25,266 bases of DNA from Bacillota bacterium. GTDB taxonomy: Bacteria > Bacillota > Clostridia > Lachnospirales > Lachnospiraceae. Shown here one piece after another: positions 8,995-15,984 of this stretch; position 1 is the stretch's first letter, and the number at the start of each line of letters is the position of its first letter. The translations under genes were made by a program, and so were the position numbers. The stretch is from positions 1 through 25,266 of the forward strand of contig JAEZHX010000241.1 of the NCBI GenBank assembly GCA_023436765.1. Reading direction: 5' to 3'. The notes under the pieces were generated by a model. It made no database searches. It had not been told where the DNA came from and was given only the letters and a program-made list of their open reading frames with translations.

Positions 8995-9074
8995 GCCCTG
9001 GATTTCGGCTAAGGAATTGAATTCCATCCTAATGATAGAGCGCAGGATTTCATTCTTTACAGACATAACCGGCT

Positions 9075-9103
9075 TTGCTATGATGAAATAACAAAGGTAT
9101 TTT
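9075..9103 (+). promoter_or_regulatory. Promoter of the Y-family polymerase gene
   Basis: TTGCTA (9075-9080), a 17-bp spacer, then TATTTT (9098-9103), giving a start near 9110 and a ~22-base leader. A 9-bp direct repeat CATAACCGG flanks it (9064-9072 and 9109-9117), which may be a regulator site. No LexA-type box was recognised. Confidence 0.5.
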
Positions 9104-9131
9104 GTTGTCATAACCGGTTTGGAGGAGAACG

Positions 9132-10349
9132 ATGGACAAGGTTATTTTTCATATTGATGTGAATAATGCGTTCTTAAGCTGGGAAGCGGTTCATCGTCTT
9201 TCGAACGGGGAGGAGCTGGACCTTAGGAATATCGCTTCAGCCGTAGCAGGGGATAAGAGCAAACGCCATGGGATTATCCTGGCGAAATCCACTCTGGCGA
9301 AGCATTACGGAGTGAAAACAGGCGAACCGATTGTGGATGCACTGAAGAAATGTCCGAATCTTACCCTGGTACCACCGAGCCATGGTCTGTACCACCAGTA
9401 TTCCGAAGCATTTATCAGGATACTGATGGATTACTCTCCCTGTGTCGAGAAGTCTTCCATAGATGAAGCCTTCTGTGATATGACCGGGATGGAAGCCTTA
9501 TTCGGTACCCCACTGGAAGCTGCCGAAAAGATAAGGACCAGAATTCGGGAGGAGCTTAAGTTTACCGTAAATATAGGAATATCCTCGAATAAGCTACTGG
9601 CAAAGATGGCCTCGGATTTTAAGAAACCGGATATGGTCCATACGCTTTTCCCCTGGGAGATCAAAGAGAAGATGTGGGGACTGCCGGTGGGGGAGTTGTT
9701 CTTTGTCGGCGGGTCAACCGTGAATAAGCTGAATACTCTTGGGATAAGAACCATCGGAGAGCTGGCTGCGACCGATGTGGAGATCCTGAAAGCCCATTTG
9801 AAGAAGCATGGAGAAGTGATCCATAGCTTTGCCAACGGGATTGATGCTTCTGTAATCTCGCAGGAGGAAGTGAAGAATAAGGGGTATGGGAACTCCACGA
9901 CCATTTCCTTTGATGTAGAGGAGGAGTCCACAGCGAAAATGATCCTTCTTACTCTGGCGGAGTCCGTAGGAGCTAGACTTCGGAAGGACAATATGATGGC
10001 GAATGTGATATCCGTAAGTATCGTGGATTATATGTTCCGTCATACCTCCCATCAGATGACGCTCCTCAGTCCGACTCAGAGTACCGATGAGATCCATAGG
10101 GCTGCCTGCAGCCTGTTTGATGAGTTATGGGATCAGTCACCGATCCGCAATCTTGGGATTCAGACCAGTAAGGTCGTAGCCGATGATACGGAACGTCAGA
10201 TGAATCTCTTCAGCTATGGTACGGATGAGAAGAAGGCAAAGCTGGATGAGGCCATTGACCGGATCCGGAACCGCTATGGGACTGCCTCCATCCAGAGAGC
10301 TAGCCTTGCCAAGATGGAAACAGAGAAAAAGAATAAAAGCCACGAGTAA
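9132..10349 (+). CDS. dinB: DNA polymerase IV (Y-family, DinB type)
   Basis: 405 residues, ATG behind GGAGGAGAACG. Low-fidelity translesion polymerase of the Y family, able to copy past damaged bases. The catalytic triad is present: Asp9 in HIDVNNAF, and Asp111 and Glu112 in SSIDEAF. The palm/fingers region, the helix-hairpin-helix thumb (FVGGSTVNKLNTLGIRTIGEL) and the little-finger domain follow in the usual order. GISSNKLLAKMASDFKKPD is a family signature. A beta-clamp-binding pentapeptide QMNLF (356-360) lies ~45 residues before the C-terminus. A 17-bp-spaced promoter sits directly upstream. Length is slightly above the ~350-residue E. coli enzyme and typical for clostridial homologues. 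No UmuD partner or other SOS gene is adjacent. Confidence 0.92.
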   Translation: MDKVIFHIDVNNAFLSWEAVHRLSNGEELDLRNIASAVAGDKSKRHGIILAKSTLAKHYGVKTGEPIVDALKKCPNLTLVPPSHGLYHQYSEAFIRILMDYSPCVEKSSIDEAFCDMTGMEALFGTPLEAAEKIRTRIREELKFTVNIGISSNKLLAKMASDFKKPDMVHTLFPWEIKEKMWGLPVGELFFVGGSTVNKLNTLGIRTIGELAATDVEILKAHLKKHGEVIHSFANGIDASVISQEEVKNKGYGNSTTISFDVEEESTAKMILLTLAESVGARLRKDNMMANVISVSIVDYMFRHTSHQMTLLSPTQSTDEIHRAACSLFDELWDQSPIRNLGIQTSKVVADDTERQMNLFSYGTDEKKAKLDEAIDRIRNRYGTASIQRASLAKMETEKKNKSHE

Positions 10350-10377
10350 ATCGTCGATTATTACCGTCCGAAACAAC

Positions 10378-10406
10378 TGGTAAATTATGTAAACCAATGC
10401 TAAAAT
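10378..10406 (+). promoter_or_regulatory. Extended -10 promoter of the small secreted protein
   Basis: TGCTAAAAT (10398-10406) is an extended -10; a weak -35 (TGGTAA, 10378-10383) lies 17 bp upstream. It is 34 bases before the TTG start codon. Confidence 0.4.
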
Positions 10407-10439
10407 TAAAGAAGGCATGTAAGAGAGGGGGACATTAAT

Positions 10440-10913
10440 TTGCTGGTTTACAGGACGGTTTTATTTCTTATGCTGGTTCTATGTAATCAGTATGGGATAA
10501 AGCTGGCAGATGCCAGCGAAGGAACAAGGTCAGTATCGGAGACAATCCTTAAAACAGAAGATATATTACAGGCTGAAGCCGATAGACTGTATGGTAAGGT
10601 GCCATATGAAGAAGGTGTCCTAACAAGACAAGAGGTACTTACAGAGCAGGAAGCGCTCGACCGGGTAAAAGCAAAATATGCGACGAATTTCAGTAAGGTG
10701 ATCAGAGAAGATGGTGAAAGCTACTTCTATGAGCTGGATATCGCAGATTATTATCTGGTCAGTGAAGGGTTGGAGGGGGAACATAATTACCTGATACATC
10801 TATATGAATTTGTTGTTGATGAAGATGAAACGGGAATAGGGCATACGGTGACCTATGGCTGGTATGCAGTCGACAGAAGGACCGGAGAGATAGAAGAGAG
10901 GATGGTGTATTGA
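10440..10913 (+). CDS. Small secreted protein of unknown function
   Basis: 157 residues read from a TTG start. The ribosome-site-like GAGAGGGGGA, 8 bases before the TTG, supports it; the next ATG in frame (10470) would remove half of the signal peptide. Residues 1-25 (MLVYRTVLFLMLVLCNQYGIKLADA) form a Sec signal peptide with a likely cleavage after ADA and no lipobox, so the protein is exported and not lipidated. The mature part is acidic: a helical first half (LTEQEALDRVKAKYATNFSK) and a beta-rich end (YFYELDIADYYLV, YLIHLYEFVVDEDE, TYGWYAVDRRTGEIEE). The pattern of a helix followed by strands ending in a YAVDRRTGEI motif recalls PepSY-like modules, but the similarity is weak. The stop codon abuts a strong hairpin. 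It is flanked by unrelated genes. Confidence 0.7.
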   Translation: MLVYRTVLFLMLVLCNQYGIKLADASEGTRSVSETILKTEDILQAEADRLYGKVPYEEGVLTRQEVLTEQEALDRVKAKYATNFSKVIREDGESYFYELDIADYYLVSEGLEGEHNYLIHLYEFVVDEDETGIGHTVTYGWYAVDRRTGEIEERMVY

Positions 10914-10927
10914 CCATCCTCTCTTCT
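10892..10927. terminator. Hairpin at the convergent junction with the MATE gene
   Basis: AGAAGAGAGGATGGT (10892-10906) and ACCATCCTCTCTTCT (10913-10927) form a perfect 15-bp stem with a 6-base loop. The TGA stop of the upstream gene (10911-10913) lies in the loop and first stem base, so the 5' arm is coding sequence. A T-run comes only later (10945-10952). It probably ends transcription from the left, and perhaps also from the MATE gene on the right. Confidence 0.6.
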
Positions 10928-10960
10928 GTCTCTTCGGTAATAGTATTTTTTTCATGTGAG

Positions 10961-12355
10961 CTATAGATTAATAGCAGACCATTTTCCGCTGGAAAATCTT
11001 CTGAAGCTGGTTATTACACGGAATACCTGGTCTACAAGGAGAGCAATCCAGGCACCGTACAGACCCAGACCAACAGGGAAGCACAGCAGATAAGTTAATA
11101 CAGGGCGTATGAAGGCAACACTCAGGAAGGAAGTAATCGCGACAAAGCTTGTATCCCCGGCACCTCTCAGACAGCCGCTCATTACCACCTGTGAGGTCTG
11201 TGCATGGGTGCCCAGAGCAGCGAGAATCAAAATATTGCCACCTAGGAGTACAACAGCCTCCTCCGTACTGAACAGGGAAACCAGAAAGGTCCTGCCGAAC
11301 AGGAAGAGAAAGAAGATCAGGCTGGAGATCAGGAAGGCCATTCGCTGCCCGATTTTACCGTATACGATCGACAAATCCGGGCGTTTGGAGCCAAGATTTT
11401 GCCCGACAAGTGCGGAGGCGGCGATGGATAGGCCATCCCCGAAGGCAAAGGAGAGACTTAGGATATTCATGCAGATGAGGTGAGTCGCATATTCGGTAGT
11501 TCCGAGCCTGGCGATAATCGCTGCATAAGCAAGAAATCCAATTCTCATAAATACCTGTTCCACAAAGGCACTGCTACTGACCTTAATCACAGGTTCGGTA
11601 GTTTTACGACTGATGGTCCAGGCTGATTTTTGATGGAAGCTTAAGTAGTTTTGTTTACGGAATAGTGTGGTCAGCGATATGACGAAGGCAGCGCAAGCTC
11701 CCATGGCAGTAGCAATCGCTGCACCCTTCACTCCCAGCTTGGGGAAGAAGCCGATACCATTGATCAGAAAATAGTTGAAAATAATATTAATAATGTTGCT
11801 GGCAACATTCGTGGACATGGAGATCTTTGTTTTACCGCAGCCCCGTTGTGCTGCATTGATTGTCAAATTCAGTGATTGGAACGGTATGCTGAACATGATA
11901 ACCCGGAAGTAATCCATCGCATCTGATAGATAGGAGCTTTCCGCCCCTGCTAGTAACAGAATAGGACGGGCAAAGATAAAACCAAGTAGGGACATGACCA
12001 ACGAGATCATTGTGCAGAGCAGAATACCGGAACGAAGGACCATATTGGCACCTTTTTGATCGGACTGCCCTTTTCTTCGGGCGATGACTGCCGTTATTCC
12101 GATGTTTAAGGAGGTAATCATAGCGAGAAGTATAAATTTCGGTTGATTGGTAATTCCGACGGCTGCAATGGCACCCTTCCCCAGTGAACCTACCATGATG
12201 GTATCCACGGAGCCGACGAGACTGACCAACAGGGCCTCTAGGGCAGAAGGCCAGGCGATCCGATAGAAATTTTTATAAGCAGCCGAAGTAGAGGGCAATT
12301 CTCCTGCTATTTGCTTCGGCTTAAGCATACTTTTCACACTTAATAGATTTTGCAT
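10961..12355 (-). CDS. MATE-family multidrug efflux transporter
   Basis: 464 residues; ATG behind GGAG with a 7-base gap. Multi-antimicrobial extrusion family: an integral membrane antiporter, usually driven by Na+ or H+, exporting cationic drugs or metabolites. The typical N-lobe start is visible (FYRIAWPSALEALLVSLVGSVDTIMVGSLG..AAVGITNQPKF), followed by ~12 hydrophobic segments in two halves. The second half begins near residue 255 (VIKVSSSAFVEQVFMRIGFLAYAAIIARLGTTEYA) and has the conserved ALVGQNLG motif. A ~25-residue polar N-terminal extension precedes the first helix. The substrate cannot be told from sequence. It is divergent from deoD, sharing a 288-bp promoter region with its own promoter elements; co-regulation with nucleoside use is possible but not shown. 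Confidence 0.92.
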   Translation of the reverse strand: MQNLLSVKSMLKPKQIAGELPSTSAAYKNFYRIAWPSALEALLVSLVGSVDTIMVGSLGKGAIAAVGITNQPKFILLAMITSLNIGITAVIARRKGQSDQKGANMVLRSGILLCTMISLVMSLLGFIFARPILLLAGAESSYLSDAMDYFRVIMFSIPFQSLNLTINAAQRGCGKTKISMSTNVASNIINIIFNYFLINGIGFFPKLGVKGAAIATAMGACAAFVISLTTLFRKQNYLSFHQKSAWTISRKTTEPVIKVSSSAFVEQVFMRIGFLAYAAIIARLGTTEYATHLICMNILSLSFAFGDGLSIAASALVGQNLGSKRPDLSIVYGKIGQRMAFLISSLIFFLFLFGRTFLVSLFSTEEAVVLLGGNILILAALGTHAQTSQVVMSGCLRGAGDTSFVAITSFLSVAFIRPVLTYLLCFPVGLGLYGAWIALLVDQVFRVITSFRRFSSGKWSAINL

Positions 12356-12398
12356 ATGTATATTCTCCAGTCAGTCATATGAAAACACTAATATTGTG

Positions 12399-12426
12399 AT
12401 TATAGCACTTTCATAAATGAAATCAA
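12399..12426 (-). promoter_or_regulatory. MATE gene promoter
   Basis: On the minus strand TTGATT (12426-12421) is followed after 16 bases by TATAAT (12404-12399), preceded by TGC, giving an extended -10. The start site would be near 12392 with a ~37-base leader containing the GGAG ribosome site. Confidence 0.65.
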
Positions 12427-12569
12427 TGTCGTATATTAACATTTTACTGTACAATTACTTATACTTTAACATATGCATAAATTTGTCTGTATTCATACAA
12501 GATATATTATGGTGTAAGCAGTCATTATGAATAATACTATAATTAATCCATTGTATGTATTGAACCGGA

Positions 12570-12598
12570 TTGCCTTTTTATAGTAGAAGTGTTAAAAT
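12570..12598 (+). promoter_or_regulatory. deoD promoter
   Basis: TTGCCT (12570-12575), a 17-bp spacer and TAAAAT (12593-12598). The predicted start near 12605 leaves a ~39-base leader carrying AAAGGAGG. No deoR-type palindrome was recognised next to it. Confidence 0.6.
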
Positions 12599-12643
12599 AA
12601 GAGGTGCTATTGAGAAAAGTATGATAAAGGAGGTTGGAGTAGT

Positions 12644-13351
12644 ATGAGTGTACCTACCCCACATAATGCGGCGAATTTGGGAGATGTTGCTAAAACAGTC
12701 CTTATGCCGGGAGATCCGTTAAGAGCGAAATTTATTGCAGAGAACTATCTTAAGGATGTTTCATGTTTTAATACAGTAAGGAATATGTATGGTTATACCG
12801 GTACCTTCAAAGGAAAGAAGGTTTCTGTCATGGGAGGTGGCATGGGAATGCCATCCATTGGAATCTATTCCTATGAGTTATATCATTTTTATGGTGTTGA
12901 TAATATTATCCGAATCGGATCGGCAGGTGGAATAGCCGAGAACGTTAAGCTGAGGGATATCGTCATTGGTATGGGTGCATCCACAAATTCAAACTATGCG
13001 GCACAGTATAAGCTGCCCGGTACCTATGCACCGATCGCTGATTTCGGTCTACTCAGAAAGGCAGTGGAAGCTGCAGAGAAGATGAATATCAAGACTGTGG
13101 TGGGTAATATTCTATCTTCCGATACCTTCTATGATGATAACAGAGATGCCAATTCCCTTTGGAGAAAGATGAATATCCTGGCCGTTGAGATGGAAGCAGC
13201 TGCGCTTTACATGAACGCTGCAAGGGCAGGTAAGAAAGCTCTCTGCATATTAACTGTATCCGACCATGTATTTACCGGAGAATCCCTGTCTGCAGAAGAC
13301 AGACAGCTTACCTTCCGGGATATGATGGAAATTGCATTGGAAATCGCTTAA
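12644..13351 (+). CDS. deoD: Purine nucleoside phosphorylase, DeoD type
   Basis: 235 residues, ATG behind AAAGGAGGTTGGAGTAGT. Cytoplasmic enzyme that splits purine ribo- and deoxyribonucleosides with phosphate into free base and (deoxy)ribose-1-phosphate. The family is hexameric, with the E. coli enzyme at 239 residues. Visible signatures: an N-terminal MSVPTPHN with the histidine that completes the neighbouring subunit's active site, the phosphate-binding MPGDPLRAKF, GGGMGMPSIGIYSYEL, RIGSAGG, VEMEAAALY (nucleoside binding) and SDHVFTGE with the catalytic Asp. First gene of a same-strand cluster with deoC, cdd and a PfkB-type kinase; the deoD-deoC gap is 115 bases and contains an inverted repeat. 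Preceded by a good promoter. Confidence 0.96.
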   Translation: MSVPTPHNAANLGDVAKTVLMPGDPLRAKFIAENYLKDVSCFNTVRNMYGYTGTFKGKKVSVMGGGMGMPSIGIYSYELYHFYGVDNIIRIGSAGGIAENVKLRDIVIGMGASTNSNYAAQYKLPGTYAPIADFGLLRKAVEAAEKMNIKTVVGNILSSDTFYDDNRDANSLWRKMNILAVEMEAAALYMNAARAGKKALCILTVSDHVFTGESLSAEDRQLTFRDMMEIALEIA

Positions 13352-13383
13352 GTAAGGATATTGTATTGATTGTAGCATATAAG

Positions 13384-13437
13384 CCAGTCAGCTATTTTAA
13401 GCCCTATAAAAAAAGCCGTGATTAGTAGCCTGACTGG
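13384..13437 (+). other. Inverted repeat in the deoD-deoC gap
   Basis: CCAGTCAG (13384-13391) pairs with CTGACTGG (13430-13437) around a 38-base A/T-rich loop. There is no T-tract after it. It may stabilise or process the deo mRNA; no promoter is evident between deoD and deoC. Confidence 0.35.
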
Positions 13438-13466
13438 AATTCAACAGAAAAGTAGGTTAAAAGCAT

Positions 13467-14132
13467 ATGGAAAAGAATTTTATTTTTGAGAAAGTTGATC
13501 ACACTTTATTAACACAGACAGCCACCTGGGAGGAGATCAAGCAGATATGTGATGATGCCATCATCTATCAGGTTGCCTCTGTCTGCATTCCACCCTCTTA
13601 CGTAAAGAAGGTGAAGGAATATGTAGGGGACAGGATGAAGGTCTGTACAGTAATCGGATTTCCTAACGGATATAATACAACGGCTGTCAAGGTGTATGAG
13701 ACCAAGGATGCTATCGCAAACGGAGCCGATGAGATTGATATGGTAATCAATCTCGGCCTTGTGAAGGATAAGGAGTATGACCTGATTCTGGAGGAGATCA
13801 AGCAACTGAAGGCTGCTTGCGGAGATAAGATCCTGAAGGTTATCATTGAGACCTGCCTTCTGACTGAAGAAGAGAAGATCAAAATGTGTGATGTCGTTAC
13901 AAGATCCGGAGCTGATTTTATCAAGACCTCTACCGGCTTCTCCAAGAGCGGCGCAACCTTTGAGGATGTTGAACTGTTTGCCAAGCATGTCAGCAGCAGT
14001 GTTAAGATAAAAGCGGCAGGAGGAATCTCTTCCTTCGAGGATGCTGAGCGATTTATTGGGCTCGGCGCTTCAAGACTCGGTACCAGCAGGATCGTTAAGC
14101 TGGCGAAAAACCAGGAAGGTACCGGCTATTAA
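13467..14132 (+). CDS. deoC: Deoxyribose-phosphate aldolase
   Basis: 221 residues, the normal length for the bacterial short form. Converts 2-deoxy-D-ribose-5-phosphate into acetaldehyde and glyceraldehyde-3-phosphate, the last step of deoxynucleoside use. The TIM-barrel landmarks are all present: DHTLL near the N-terminus, VCIPPSYV, VIGFPNGYNTTAVK, the GADEIDMVINLG segment with the acidic residue of the active site, KVIIETCLLTEEEK, the Schiff-base Lys153 in ADFIKTSTGFSKSGAT, and KAAGGIS with the second catalytic lysine. The ribosome site is weak (AAGTAGGTTAAAAGC before the ATG), so translation may rely on the deoD message. It ends 70 bases before cdd, with a palindrome in between. The mutase that would produce its substrate from deoxyribose-1-phosphate is not in the window. 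Confidence 0.96.
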   Translation: MEKNFIFEKVDHTLLTQTATWEEIKQICDDAIIYQVASVCIPPSYVKKVKEYVGDRMKVCTVIGFPNGYNTTAVKVYETKDAIANGADEIDMVINLGLVKDKEYDLILEEIKQLKAACGDKILKVIIETCLLTEEEKIKMCDVVTRSGADFIKTSTGFSKSGATFEDVELFAKHVSSSVKIKAAGGISSFEDAERFIGLGASRLGTSRIVKLAKNQEGTGY

Positions 14133-14139
14133 GAAGATA

Positions 14140-14157
14140 CTGCTATGATCATAGCAG
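14140..14157. repeat. 18-bp perfect palindrome between deoC and cdd
   Basis: CTGCTATGATCATAGCAG: as RNA a 7-bp stem with a GATC loop, as DNA a symmetric site. It lies 7 bases after the deoC stop. No T-run follows. It is either an mRNA hairpin setting relative expression of deoC and cdd or a protein-binding site. Confidence 0.45.
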
Positions 14158-14202
14158 CTTGAATATATTAGGAAACGAAATGATTTGTAAGGAGGTTAGA
14201 CC

Positions 14203-14694
14203 ATGCAGAACGATAATGAACCGAAGAACAGCCTTATACGTCAGGAGAAAGGGGAACTGATCGGAAAGCAAAGTCTGGTCAGCCGATCCGTGATCAAAAA
14301 CCTGATTCGGGATGCCATGGAAGGCATGAATAATGCATACACACCCTACTCGAATTTCTGGGTAGGGGCTGCATTATTGACAGCTTCTCATAAGGTTTAT
14401 ACCGGGTGTAACATTGAAAATGCTTCCTTGGGACCGACCATCTGTGCGGAGAGAACAGCCTTTGCCAAAGCAATCAGTGAGGGGGAGAAGCGTTTCGCCG
14501 CGATCGCCATCGTGGGAGGCAAGAACGGTATGATTATGGATTATATCCCGCCCTGCGGAGTCTGCAGACAGGTAATGCGGGAGTTTGTTGATCCAAATAA
14601 GTTCCTTGTTATTCTGGCAAAATCAGAAGAGGATTATCTGATGTTCTTCCTGGAGGAGCTTCTTCCGATGAGCTTCGGACCGGATCATTTGTAG
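14203..14694 (+). CDS. cdd: Cytidine deaminase with N-terminal extension
   Basis: 163 residues, ATG behind AAGGAGGTTAGACC. Hydrolytic deamination of cytidine and deoxycytidine to uridine and deoxyuridine, zinc-dependent. The zinc and catalytic motif is intact: Cys81 with Glu83 in ICAERTAF, and Cys118/Cys121 in PCGVCRQVMREF, as in the homotetrameric Cdd class. YTPYSNFWVGAALL and GCNIENAS are substrate-binding signatures. The enzyme core begins near residue 30, so ~30 polar residues (NDNEPKNSLIRQEKGELIGK) extend it compared with the usual ~130-residue enzyme. No better internal start with a ribosome site was found, so the extension seems real. It sits between deoC and the PfkB-family gene, consistent with a nucleoside salvage operon. 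Confidence 0.93.
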   Translation: MQNDNEPKNSLIRQEKGELIGKQSLVSRSVIKNLIRDAMEGMNNAYTPYSNFWVGAALLTASHKVYTGCNIENASLGPTICAERTAFAKAISEGEKRFAAIAIVGGKNGMIMDYIPPCGVCRQVMREFVDPNKFLVILAKSEEDYLMFFLEELLPMSFGPDHL

Positions 14695-14717
14695 CAAGCA
14701 TATCACAGAGGTACGAG

Positions 14718-14779
14718 TCAGTCTTTGGCGGAACAGCAGCTGTGCTGCTATGACTGAATAGAATGTTCCCATTTGGGAA
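14718..14779 (+). other. Two hairpins in the cdd-pfkB gap
   Basis: TCAGTC (14718-14723) pairs with GACTGA (14752-14757), enclosing AGCAGC-TGT-GCTGCT (14735-14749). A second hairpin TTCCCA-TT-TGGGAA lies at 14766-14779, just before the ribosome site. No T-tract is present, so read-through into the kinase gene is likely. Confidence 0.4.
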
Positions 14780-14799
14780 TCAAAATTCCGGAGTAGTAT

Positions 14800-15864
14800 A
14801 TGATATATACTTTGACGCTAAACCCGTCCCTCGATTATGTGGTGCGGGTTTCGGATTTTAAACCAGGCAATTTACATAGGACACAAAGCGAAGAGCTGTA
14901 TGTCGGAGGGAAGGGCATTAACGTCACTGCTGTATTAAAGCAGCTGGGGGCAGATAGCTTGTGCCTTGGATTTACAGCCGGCTTTACAGGTAGAGAGATT
15001 GAGCATAGACTTCAACAGATGGGTATATGCTTTGATTTTGTTACAGCTTCAGAGGGAACCTCACGGATCAATGTGAAACTGAAGTCGAATCAGTCAGTAG
15101 AGACGGAAATCAATGGACAAGGCCCTGTTATCAGTGCACCTGAAGTGGAGCTTCTGTATCGGAAGCTGGAGAAGCTTCAGGATGGGGATACCCTAGTATT
15201 ATCCGGAAGTGCTCCCGGAAGGCTTAATATCACAGGTAATTCCGATAACGGCAAGCGAATGGATGAGAGAAACATCTGCGGTGATAGTCATACTAGACTG
15301 ATGGACGAGAAAGAAATCTGCGGTGATAGCCATATTAGGCGGATGGACAGGAACGATATCTATGCGGATATTTGCAGTAGGCTGACAGATAAAAAGCTGA
15401 AGCTGGTCGTGGATGCGGAAGGACAATTATTAAGAAATACCTTGAAGTACAGACCCTTTCTGATCAAGCCCAACCTGCAGGAATTAGGCAGGCTGTTCGA
15501 AAGGGGTCTGACGACCTATGAAAGCATTCTGGAATGTGCCAGGAAGCTTCAGGAGGAAGGTGCACAGAATGTACTAGTCTCCCTGGGGGGTGATGGAGCG
15601 CTGTTAGTGGATTCCCTGGGAGGGGTAACAAGAATGAATGCCCCCCGTGGCAAGGTCCTGAACTCGGTGGGCGCCGGAGATGCTCTTGTCGCCGGGTTCC
15701 TCTATGGATTAATAGAGGCTGAGAAGGACGACTTCCAGGAGAGCTATTCCGAGGAGAATTATCGAATTGCACTGAAATATGGTATCGCTGCCGGTAGTGC
15801 TGCGGCCTTCACGGAGGGATTTCCTGGGAAGGATAGGATCGAGGAGCTCTATCGTCGCTTATAA
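14800..15864 (+). CDS. pfkB: 1-phosphofructokinase-like PfkB-family kinase with internal tandem repeat
   Basis: 354 residues, ATG behind CCGGAGTAGTAT. ATP-dependent sugar-phosphate kinase of the ribokinase/PfkB fold, closest in pattern to 1-phosphofructokinase or tagatose-6-phosphate kinase. Signatures: TLNPSLDY at the N-terminus, GGKGINVTAVLKQLG, GFTAGFTGREIEHRL, TRINVKLK, LSGSAPG, KPNLQELGRL, and the anion hole with catalytic Asp294 in NSVGAGDALVAGFLYG. The family is normally ~305-310 residues; the excess lies between LSGSAPG and the LKLVVDAEG strand. There, 14-residue units at 154-167, 168-181 and 182-195 are tandem copies (MDERNICGDSHTRL, MDEKEICGDSHIRR, MDRNDIYADICSRL). The third copy looks like the ancestral helix; a more diverged copy may precede the first. 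The repeat keeps the frame and both ends of the enzyme are intact. The true substrate is uncertain; location beside deo genes suggests a sugar phosphate from nucleoside or fructose use. Confidence 0.85.
   Translation: MIYTLTLNPSLDYVVRVSDFKPGNLHRTQSEELYVGGKGINVTAVLKQLGADSLCLGFTAGFTGREIEHRLQQMGICFDFVTASEGTSRINVKLKSNQSVETEINGQGPVISAPEVELLYRKLEKLQDGDTLVLSGSAPGRLNITGNSDNGKRMDERNICGDSHTRLMDEKEICGDSHIRRMDRNDIYADICSRLTDKKLKLVVDAEGQLLRNTLKYRPFLIKPNLQELGRLFERGLTTYESILECARKLQEEGAQNVLVSLGGDGALLVDSLGGVTRMNAPRGKVLNSVGAGDALVAGFLYGLIEAEKDDFQESYSEENYRIALKYGIAAGSAAAFTEGFPGKDRIEELYRRL
15259..15384 (+). repeat. Three tandem 42-bp in-frame repeats inside the pfkB gene
   Basis: Units at 15259-15300, 15301-15342 and 15343-15384 each begin ATGGA and have exactly 14 codons. 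Units 1 and 2 share the core ATCTGCGGTGATAG; unit 3 has ATCTATGCGGATATTTGCAG at the same place. A partial older copy (NITGNSD aligned to NICGDSH) may precede unit 1. Confidence 0.85.
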
Positions 15865-15936
15865 GACTGATTAGAGATTGTAATGAACAAATATCGAAGG
15901 ATTTTAACAAAGTTACTTTTCTTTATCAGATTAATG

Positions 15937-15945
15937 TGATATAGT
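15937..15945 (+). promoter_or_regulatory. Extended -10 promoter of glyA
   Basis: TGATATAGT: TG plus one base plus TATAGT. The -35 is poor (TTTCTT, 16 bp upstream). The start site would be near 15952, leaving a ~33-base leader, too short for a riboswitch. Confidence 0.45.
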
Positions 15946-15984
15946 AAGTGTTATTAGAATTTGCAGAGAAAGGAATGGAAGAAA

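Noticed and set aside
9431..9991. A 186-codon minus-strand frame inside dinB
   Set aside because: It lies within a gene with complete catalytic motifs; its translation is Ser/Phe-rich without family features and has no promoter.
15952..15984. Glycine or folate riboswitch upstream of glyA
   Set aside because: The predicted leader is only about 33 bases, too short for either riboswitch, and no aptamer-like pairing is visible.
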